Below, piece by piece: positions 55,710 to 64,000 of a stretch of DNA of 64,000 nucleotides. The stretch covers positions 40,160,795-40,224,794 of the forward strand of contig CM055873.1 of assembly GCA_029582165.1 (NCBI GenBank), read 5' to 3'. Position numbers and translations under genes: made by a program. Source of the DNA: Portulaca oleracea (taxonomy: Eukaryota > Streptophyta > Magnoliopsida > Caryophyllales > Portulacaceae). Positions within the stretch are counted from its first letter, which is position 1. The number at the start of each line of letters is the position of its first letter. A model generated the notes under the pieces. The model searched no databases. It saw only the letters and a list, made by a program, of their open reading frames with translations, and was not told where the DNA came from.

Positions 55710-57278
55710 TGACGAGGGCATATAATGACCAAATATTGGGAGCATTTTGATAGTGAAATTTGGGGATTAATGTGCTTAATTGATCTTTTATGATCTTATT
55801 TCTTTATCTTAACTGAGTTCTGGGTGTTTTGTTCAAATTGTGCAGATTAATGATATGAACTCTGAAGTTCACGTCCATTACTTTATTCATCATTGAAAGA
55901 GCTTTCCGACAATATATTATAAGGTCGATTTCGACTTAAGATGAAGGAGTTATGAGTAAGATAGCAGAAAGTGTGCGAAAACTGATATATGTCCACTCTT
56001 TTGATCACCATTTTTTCCACACTTATGATATGACTTTGACGCCTATGCCAATGAAAAGTAGACTCCTAGAGCTTTCCGAAAAGTCAAGAACCAAGTCAAT
56101 CGGACGTCGGACGAAGGAGATATGACCAAAATAAGTCGACCCAGAAAATTCCAAATCCAACACGACCTGTGTTGACACAAACACGGTCCGTGTTGGCCTC
56201 CAGAGAGTTCATTTTCCCCCAAAACCATCTTTACACGGGTCGTGTTGGGTTTAACACGGACCGGGTTGGACTGGAACGATCCATGTTGACCCTGTTTATG
56301 ACGATTTCGCCGTTTCCATTTCTCTTAATGCCTATATAATTGTAGATTCGACTGTTTCATTCTTCATCCTTCATCATCCATCTTCCACAATCCCACAATA
56401 ATCAAGAGTTTGAGAGCGAATAAAAGATTGGAGATTACTCAAGATAGATACGGTGTTGGATAAGCAAAAGTCCTCAATTGCCAAATTCTTTTGAAGGTTT
56501 TATGCATATCTTTGGTTATTTCTTCATTCTCTTTAGATTCATATGCTTTCTAGAGTAGATTTTGTTATGTTTTGTGTTTCGAACATGAGTAGTGAGTAAT
56601 TTTCTTTAGTTTGGGGATAAACCCTTATTAGTTTCTCTTATGGATTGAGTATTGTTGGATTGAAAAAGTTTGTTAATTTAGTTTGAATGCATTTTATTTA
56701 TCCTTTGATTATGTATGTCATTGCTTTTGTTTGCGCACCATTAGCATGGTTTTAGATTGTTGAATGAAGTATCGAACAGAGAAATTCGATAATCGGAACC
56801 CTTAGGATTAAACTGATTATGAAGTGAACTAGACATAGAGGACTTTGTAATTAGGGTTCATTGGATAATTTGATCTTTAACTTAGATAAAATTGACACAA
56901 TAAGAATCCAAGAGATCGATTTTACTAAGCAATATGTTTCATTGCCAAAAGCTCGCTACGGAAGAATTTATGCGACTATCGACCCTAAAATGTACCAAAT
57001 TAGTGACTTACATGTTCAATCCACTTGTTTGATTCATAGAGTTACTTAGGTTTTATCCCCTGAATGTCTTTCTCATATTGATTTCATCTTGTGATTTGTG
57101 TGAATATTTGATTGTTTTGACCTTTTTAGCGATTAGAAATAGAATTAGTAAATCTCATTCAAAACCCGACCGGTTTAGCAATCACCTAGGAGGCTAGTTT
57201 GGTGCGTAGTTAGCAAAGCCCCTGTGGGATCGACCTTGGTACTTGCTACACGAGCACTCGTGCACTTGCGGCTTATCA
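55710..57278 (+). mobile_element. Probable solo LTR of an unassigned LTR retrotransposon
   Basis: The span starts TGACGAGG and ends GGCTTATCA, with flanks AACAC (55705..55709) and GACAC (57279..57283) matching at 4 of 5. Inside are a TATA-like CCTATATAATTG near 56331, phrases such as GAAGGAGWTATGA repeated near 55945 and 56117, and an end rich in GTGGGATCGACCTTGG that resembles Gypsy-type LTR ends. No second LTR, primer site or coding domain. Boundaries are tentative. Confidence 0.45.
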
Positions 57279-57283
57279 GACAC

Positions 57284-57640
57284 ATACTTCGGATATATGT
57301 AATATATATTTCAACTCACGTGAGCCACAATAAAATCAAACCCACAGTGATTTTCTTGGATTCATTATAGCCACATTAAGGACTTGTTCTTTGATAAGGT
57401 AAATTTAGGTTAGGCTAATTTTGAGAAAGTTAAAATTTGTACATAGTTGATAGTTGTGGATAATTTTGGTTAATGAGATATATGGGTTGTTGTAAAATGA
57501 AATGTTTTTTTAATTTCATTTTTACATGTGATTTTTTCCATAAAAAAGGTGAATATTTATATTATTAAAAAATAATGAAAAAACTTAAAATTTTGTAAAT
57601 CCTTTTCTTACAAAATGAAAAAGTTTTAATATCAAAAAAT
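57284..57640. other. AT-rich intergenic sequence
   Basis: No gene or element seen. It leads into the inverted copy at the left of the 147-bp repeats. Confidence 0.4.
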
Positions 57641-58185
57641 AATAATTATTATAAAAATAAAATGGTGTTTGTCTATTTTTCTCTCGTCTCCAACAACCAC
57701 CACCATTATATCCACCACCATAGCAGCGGTGGTCGTCGGTTGCTGTCGGGTGTGGCAACGGCGGTGGCAATGGGTGATGGTGGGTGGTGGTTGGAGATGA
57801 GAGAGAAAGAGACAACCACCATTTTTATTTTTATAATAATTTCTTTTAATTTTAGAGATGATGGTCGGATGGGTGGTGGTCGCCGGTTGTTGTCGGGTGT
57901 GGCGACGGCAGTGGCAATGGGTGATGGTGGGTGGTGGTTGGAGATGAGAGAGAAAGAGACAACCACCATTTTTATTTTTATAATAATTTCTTTTAATTTT
58001 AGAGATGATGGTCGGGTGGGTGATGGTCGCCAGTTGCTGTCGAGTGTGGCGACGGCGGTGGCAATGGGTGATGGTGGGTGGTGGTTGGAGATGAGAGAGT
58101 AAGAGACAACCACCATTTTTATTTTTATAATAATTTCTTTTAATTTTAGAGATGATGGTCGGGTGGGTGGTGGTTATTCATTGAT
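57641..58185. repeat. 147-bp tandem repeat with an inverted copy at its left end
   Basis: The block GGGTGATGGTGGGTGGTGG recurs at 57771, 57918 and 58065, giving a 147-bp period (a multiple of three), with about three units. The left edge, 57641..57712, is the reverse complement of a unit's tail (AATTATTATAAAAATAAAA..TCTCCAACAACCACC). Because the period is 49 codons, both strands have open frames of 136 to 146 residues that repeat a 49-residue unit. There is no known domain, and I do not call it a gene. Confidence 0.75.
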
Positions 58186-58234
58186 CAACATCACATTTTA
58201 ATTTTAATCATGCATATTAATTACTATAGATTTA

Positions 58235-58484
58235 CTACCTCTGTCCCATATTGTTTGTCCATCCAACTATATTTAAAAGTCCAATGGTAATGGGAAATGG
58301 GGTGAAAAATATGTAATATACCAGAATTGCCCTTACTTTTCTCATTTGTAGAAAAATAAAAAAGAAACAAAAGAGTATTTATTAGGGGTATAATAAGAAT
58401 TACAATCATTGAAATTATAAAATGGACAAACATTTTGAGACAAGGGAGTTAGGTAGATGGACAAATAATTTGGAACGGAGGTAG
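58235..58484. mobile_element. Stowaway MITE
   Basis: 250 bp, TA borders (58233..58234, 58485..58486), TIRs CTACCTCTGTCCCATATTGT and, reversed, CTACCTCCGTTCCAAATTAT, both continuing into TTGTCCATC. Confidence 0.88.
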
Positions 58485-58689
58485 TATGTCATATTAATTT
58501 TTCCTAATTCTCTCAAAAAAAACGAAACATGAGAGTAATAACTTACGACTATTTCATCTTTTAGAAAAATTAAACATATAATTAAAATCAGCCAACTGTT
58601 TTATCACTATTTTAAATAAAAGTTAACAATTATGCATTGCTCTAGTTTTGAGGTTGAACTAACAAGTGTTGACTAATCTCTTTTCAAAT

Positions 58690-58914
58690 GTCCATTATTT
58701 TCTTTTATGCTACCGGATGATTGCAGTTTCACAATGAACGCAACTTTCCAATTTTCACCACAATCCACCAAATCTACTATTTCAATTTTTATTTATCTTT
58801 TTATTATATTTCCACCACAATCTTCCACATCCCACCATAATTTTCCACAGCCCACCACACTTTTTAAATTTTCATCACATCGCACTGCAACCAACCGCAA
58901 AAAAGAACGTGGGC
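58690..58914. mobile_element. Tourist-like MITE, diverged
   Basis: The right end CCGCAAAAAAGAACGTGGGC is followed by TTA; the left end is only loosely matched (GTCCATTATTTTCTTTT). Interior CCACAATCYWCCAC repeats tie it to the family at 9333 and 39519. Confidence 0.6.
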
Positions 58915-60232
58915 TTACATGTGTAACAAAACACATCTTTGTTTTGGTTTTCATCCAATTGTCTAATTTAGACTTTGTTTTGGACCTCATTTTGGGAACC
59001 AACTTCCATCTCTAATTATTCTCTTCATTTTTCAGTTCAACTCTCTGTTTGTTCACCTCCCAGACAAATACAAATATTTTCTTCCAATATGAATCAAATA
59101 TGCCAGGAACTTTATCCAAACACTCATCACATAGGGGGTATCAAATTACATGACCTAGAGCTAGAGGGATCTCAAAATTCAAAGAATGCCTAAAACACAA
59201 CTCAGCCTCTTCACCAGTTTTGCCTACACTTCTACTAGAAAATGATCCACAAATTCAGTGATGCGATCAGTTACATGCAAGATTTCTTGGTTTTTCCACG
59301 TATAATGATTCTTTCCAATCCCAGAACATCTGCTTGAGACTCTTGCAGGTCAAAGAAGACGAGGTATCTGTAAGAAAAAAAGAAAAAGAAAATCAACACA
59401 CAATCACAGATTCACATAAGTTGTTAATGATTTCAAGAACCAATAAAATGAGTTAGTTAAGTATTGTATCACATCGGAAGTTGTGGAAATATTAGTATTA
59501 AATTGTTTATATATCTTTCTCTCCATTACTTTTTCTATCTTTGTATCAAAAAAATAAATAACTAAGTAGTTAGTTGAAAAAAAAAATTGCATTGGAATTG
59601 TAAAGCAACAAATATTGTGGGACAAAAAAAGTTTGATAATCTGACAACTATTATGAAACAGAGGGTATTTATTTTAAACTTCAGAGCCATGAGAAGAGAC
59701 CCGTATTTAGCAATCAGTCAGTGATAGTGACATAAATATTTCTCGTCCTGGCAGCTTCACACTATTCGTATTTGATCTCTGAACTGAAGCATAAAACTTT
59801 GATCTCAAACAGAAAGCATTCGGCACATTCTCCCTTTCACCCATAAATCTTCGTTGAAACAAAAGCATAGGATGAGAAGTTTGCATTCCCGACAACTCGG
59901 TCATTATCTTTTACTATCCCAATTCCCAAGTATTGACCCTCAAATTTTTTTAATTTTTATTTTTTAAAAGGTATAGCCCATTGCATCTCAAGTGATGAAC
60001 TCCATAGCTTTAATCACAACTTTTCTTTCCATAGGAGTGCCCTTAAGCACCATACCAAAGCTAATTAACTGGATATGTTGGACCCAAGAGGTGCACCAGC
60101 AATCCAGCATTAGGCAATTCAATGAACCTTGAAAGCATGACATTTCACAATTTTAAGGTTGGAATAGTATAGGAGAAGATAATTAAGAGATATACAATTT
60201 ACCTTTTATATGTGGCCCTTCATCTAGTTTGT
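58915..60232. other. Region downstream of the PDRG1-like gene, nothing recognised
   Basis: It holds a few short ORFs without family and several T/A tracts. An (A)n/AAAGAAAAAGAAA stretch lies near 59370..59392. The 3' UTR of the PDRG1-like gene would occupy the part nearest 60232. Confidence 0.4.
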
Positions 60233-61394
60233 TCATTTCTTGTCAGTTAATGTCACCAGAGACCTTAAAACCCCAGGGCTGATCTTGTCTGAAAGAGCAC
60301 CATTTTCTGAAATTATGAGAGACTTCTCCTTTACGATGCTCTGGAGCTTCTTTGCCTCGAAGTCAAGCCGTACTTGATCTGTAGTAGAACCGACAACAGA
60401 TTGAATAACACATATTTAATTGTACCAAATCTAACAGCCATCTTAAAGTGACTAAGCTGATTTACACTCATTCACTACAGTCTACATTTTCAAGTGCTGA
60501 GCTACTTGGAAGGCCAGCAAGATACTAATTAGGGCATTTTACTGAATTATATGGAACCAAGTGTACAGCTGTTGAAAGAGTTGAACAAGGTACCTCTCTC
60601 TAGAATGGTATGAGCTGCATGAAAGGGAGTGACAACGAAGATATCAGTTCCAGGAAACATCATCCAAGTATCTTCAGCGGTATCATGGTTTCCACAGGTA
60701 GTGCAGACCTCTTGAACCAATGGTTTAGAACCAAGTCCCCCAACCTCCTTCATGATAGATTCAAATGGGCAAGGCACACTGCTCTTTGTCGTACGGGCCT
60801 TCTTCCTAAGAGCTGTCAATGCTTCCCTATTCGCATTCCTCAACCTATCGTTCTCCACAACCTGCATCGTCATGGTTAGAAAAGTTGCACTACCTTTTTT
60901 TGCTGTTGTTGTTGGGAGGGGAGGGGTTGTTTAAGGTAATATAGCTGTGCATTGATAAAACAATGCAAATAGGCATGGTGAATGCTTATTTCAGGCTACT
61001 AGAAGAGCTCAGAGTTGGTATCATTGTATGTTTAACATCAAATTAAGAGCCACTTACATCTGCTGTGTCAAGTCTTCAACAGAGTAAAAGCTAATAAAAC
61101 AGTGTTCTACCAAGAAAAGAATAGGAAAATTGGATTCTAATAATCCCTACACTTTGGGCAATTGGACAATAGTAGGGATTATTAGAAGAGAAACTAATAT
61201 AAGCCGAAAGCAAAAAAAAAAAAAAACTTGTATTTCTGTGTGTAAAAATAAAATAAGATGACATAACCAAACAGTAAACTGAAAATCATAGCCATGGAAA
61301 AGAATTTGACCTGGTGGCGGGCTAGAAGTAGATGCTCAGCTTCAATTTCCAACTTAGTTAACAGCTCTTGGTATTCATTCACATTCCCATCCAT
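60233..61394 (-). CDS. PDRG1-like: p53 and DNA-damage-regulated protein 1 homologue (PDRG1-like, prefoldin-beta-like)
   Basis: PDRG1 proteins are small prefoldin-like subunits of the R2TP/prefoldin-like co-chaperone complex that helps assemble RNA polymerases and PIKK kinases (known from animals; the plant role is little studied). Three exons on the minus strand: 61394..61311 (28 codons), 60861..60594, 60378..60233, all with GT-AG borders and matching phases, give 165 residues. The N-terminal helix (ELLTKLEIEAEHLLLARHQ) pairs with a C-terminal helix (QVRLDFEAKKLQSIVKEKS), as in a prefoldin coiled coil. The middle has a CTTCGNHD block and TWMMFPGTDIFV, conserved in the plant family. The frame ends TLTDKK. 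Family assignment is from memory of plant homologues. Confidence 0.82.
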
Positions 61395-64000
61395 CTCAAT
61401 GTACTTTCATCAAACCCACCCTAAATAATTGCCACAGAAGTTATCTACAATTAGTTCAAGTAATTGCATACAACAAACAAAACAATACAAATGCAAAATG
61501 CCCGCATCCATAGAAAACCAGAAAAGACAAAACAAAAAAAAACTCAAACAATCAGAACCCCATATCATTTGATGGTTGAATTTGAAAACTTGATCTTCCT
61601 AAACTGTAAAGCTCCAACTTAATCATTCATTATGTCTAATCATTAAGGTGATCTTAGGCAGAAGAACTCTAAAGTTGGTCACTTGGCTTGGGTGTAACCA
61701 TCATCAATACTTTAGAGACTAGGCTCAACATAACACAAGCAATGATCAACCACGTACACTATTTGAACATGTACAACTTATGAGTCTTAAAAGAAGGCAA
61801 CTCGCCCTCTAGGGGAGCTCCAAGCAAATTCTAAAGTCATCTTACATGTAAATTTTGTTTTGCTCACACAAGTAAAAGTGTAAAACAACTAAGTAGCTAT
61901 GACCCTGGTCGTTATGGGACAGTCTTGAAAAATCCAAAAAGGAACTTCTCTAATTCTAGTTAGTGCCTTCTTCAGATGTTTCCTCTGTGATCCTAAGTAG
62001 CTTCTTCTTCTTACAAGAGCTGTGAGGACGCATATATTAAATCAATTGTATAATTCATAAGAAGTAAAAATTAGCTTGACGCCCATTAGAGTCAATCACT
62101 TTCGTTAGCCAAATTTAACACCTGAACTTATTCAGCCAAATCCGAACGATTCATGAGTATGGACTTTGGAGATCTTCTTCCAACTCCTGGCTCTGCTAAA
62201 CCACTCTAGTTGTGGCTCCGCTAAACCACTCTAGCAGACAATTAACATTGAACAGTAAAGTATGTGTCATGAAAATCTGAATCCAACTTCTAGGTTTCAA
62301 TGAACCTCTCAAAGCCTGTGAGCTATCAGCTATGAACTGCAATTATGTGAACTAAGAACACACCGCTAGGCGCTAGCTGGCCATGTTGCCCACAAATCAC
62401 CAATTAATTTGAGAATGTACTAAACTTCTATACATTCACATATGACCATCACTGATGTTCATCACAGGAATCAATGGATCTCTCGTACAGCTGCGATGTG
62501 ACAAAAACTATTAAATATTACTTAAAAATTTCACACATTCTACTTGCATTATTAAGATTCACACAAGGCACAAGTAATACCATATTACCATGTTGATAAC
62601 GTGACTGGAATCCTTTAAATCTTGATTCTTGATATCTTTTGTTGACTGATTCCAGGTAAGCTTGTATTCCTAATAAGATTCTTTTAATCCATAAGTATTT
62701 ATGCGTTAATAATCCTCCTTTGTGCAATTCTAGTGAAGATTATTACTATTGTTACTTTGATATTCATGCTGGAACGTAATAATTAATTTGAGCCAAAACC
62801 CATGTACATTCTTTCTTTAGATCAAATTACAAAGACCCTAATTAAACCTTTACTCAATCAACATTGTAACTAAAGTATCTGCTCAACTTTGGCAATACAA
62901 CCCAAGTTTCCCCTCTTATGAATGGCATCAAGCTTCGTCTTTATTAGCAATGTAACCAATTTCACTTCAACTAGCAAGATAACCTAATTTCATCTCAGGA
63001 CCATCAATTAATGTCAAACCATCAGTATCAAAATTAATGTATGACAACATTCCAACGTGGACATGGGAACGCTCCCCTAGTTTGCTAATTCGCACTCGCA
63101 AAAACTCCAAAAGTATTCCCTTTTCAACCAATTTCCACCTAATTTACATTACTAGCTCAAACACACCCCAGTAAATCCTACATCACTTAGCTCCACATAG
63201 ACTAATCCGACAATCAACCCATCAATTTTCACCAAATTAATAAACGCAATTAGCACTATAAGCTGAATTTTTAACCCAAGTAGCAATTTAATCAAACTTT
63301 CAATTCCACTTCTATTACCCATGAACATCAATCCAATAAATTTCCAAACCAACTGATATAATTCAAATTCAACAGATACTGAATCATGAGTGTCTCCCAT
63401 CTTCCTGTAAAGTACCCAAACTCAACCCATTTAATTTTGCTTGCCGTCCGTGGCGGATCTAGATGTTGGAATTAGAGGTAACCAATTAACAATAGTCACC
63501 ATGGCATACACTAAAATAAAATCATCAAAGCACCAAATATTTCAATAGTAAACTATTACAGTTGGCCCTTGGGTGGTTTCATGTTTAGAAATTGATGCAT
63601 GATAAACTCACTGATAAACTGGACTAAACAATCATTCAATATATCATAAGAAAATGTATTGTGAAGTCCACTTTTGCAATATTCGTAGCCCAAAGTGCTA
63701 AATTTTATTGACCACATTTCGATTGCTTTCTTTTCAACTAGGATTCTAAAATCAAATTAGAACGGTCTAATCTACAGCCAATACAACGACACTCTCATAT
63801 AAGACAAGAAAAAATACAAAACACGAAGACAAACTTGTTTAATAAAAGAATTTAGAATCTCAGAAATTAAGATATTTGGCAAATTCTAAGTTTCATTTGA
63901 AGAATAGAACATAAACTAAGAAGCTAATATGAAAAAAGAATTGTCTAAGAGTCGCAGTGAGTAATGAGAGAGAAAGACGCATACAGTCACAGAGAAGAAT
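61395..64000. other. Upstream flank of the PDRG1-like gene; no second gene recognised
   Basis: The minus-strand ORF at 63152..63400 is hydrophobic but matches no family, and the ORF at 62518..62727 likewise. A short tandem duplication of GGCTCYGCTAAACCACTCTAG lies near 62188..62233. The final 60 bp reads, on the minus strand, as a CT-rich stretch such as found in 5' leaders, so another transcript may begin at the right edge. Confidence 0.35.

Noticed and set aside
57662..58116. Overlapping repeat-protein ORFs on both strands (146 and 136 residues)
   Set aside because: They are open only because the tandem period is 147 bp. No domain, no splice or promoter support.
59345..59400. Minus-strand exon-like text YLVFFDLQESQ next to an acceptor-like AG, resembling an ACT-domain enzyme
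   Set aside because: Too short; neighbouring frames are full of stops and no second exon was found.
63152..63400. 82-residue hydrophobic ORF, possible membrane protein
   Set aside because: AT-rich hydrophobic translation without family, splice context or promoter.
63420..63480. GTGGCGGATCTAGA phrase often seen in plant repeats
   Set aside because: Too short to define an element; no ends or duplications found nearby.

Overview
This window is nuclear DNA of a flowering plant, most likely a eudicot. The evidence is intron-split housekeeping genes with plant-type splice sites, a plastid-type phytoene synthase, a plant class-III-like sucrose synthase, a plant-specific PORR-domain gene, and very dense Copia, TRIM, LINE, hAT, Mutator, Tourist and Stowaway material. 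The species cannot be named from the sequence alone. No prokaryotic genes, CRISPR arrays or tRNA genes were seen.

Four host genes are recognised. (1) The 5' end of phytoene synthase (PSY), minus strand, 263..843, runs off the left edge. (2) A 14-exon sucrose synthase, plus strand, 41407..45986, has one GC-AG intron and a modelled C-terminal hydrophobic tail. (3) A single-exon PORR-domain (WTF9-like) organelle RNA-splicing gene, minus strand, 47668..48932, carries an apparent 1-base frameshift. (4) A three-exon PDRG1-like (p53 and DNA-damage-regulated, prefoldin-like) gene lies on the minus strand at 60233..61394.

Almost everything between 2 kb and 41 kb, and between 49 kb and 59 kb, is transposable-element sequence. 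From left to right it holds: a Cassandra solo LTR with 5S rRNA-like sequence (3143..3434); a non-autonomous gag-only LTR element of TR-GAG type (5028..9271, TSD ATATT); Tourist and Stowaway MITEs; a 554-bp Mutator-type MITE with a 9-bp TSD (12466..13019); a second long-TIR element holding a GC-rich fragment; a G-rich hAT-like element (14982..15577); a poly(A)-tailed retro-insertion with a 13-bp TSD; and a degenerate LINE reverse transcriptase. Next is a four-level nest (17606..24543): a Mutator-type fold-back MITE split by a hAT-like element, split by a second hAT-like element, split by a Copia element. A MITE cluster follows, then a second Copia (27505..36017) that carries a Stowaway, a hAT-like element and a second TR-GAG element (33128..35774). 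Then come a Cassandra TRIM with two complementary-deleted LTRs (36510..37057), another Cassandra solo LTR (40342..40634) and, right of the PORR gene, a third Copia (49137..55462) whose leader carries a 42-bp tandem hairpin array. A probable solo LTR (55710..57278) and a 147-bp tandem repeat with an inverted copy at one end complete the repeat-rich part.

The host genes do not form an operon or a shared pathway. No wholly new defence or metabolic system is evident. The observations most worth following are the possible alternative splicing of a membrane-anchor tail onto sucrose synthase, the Cassandra LTR that lost its 5S core, the two independent gag-only elements, the hairpin array in the Copia leader, and the nested insertions whose order can be read from intact target-site duplications. 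All element boundaries and splice sites were read by eye.
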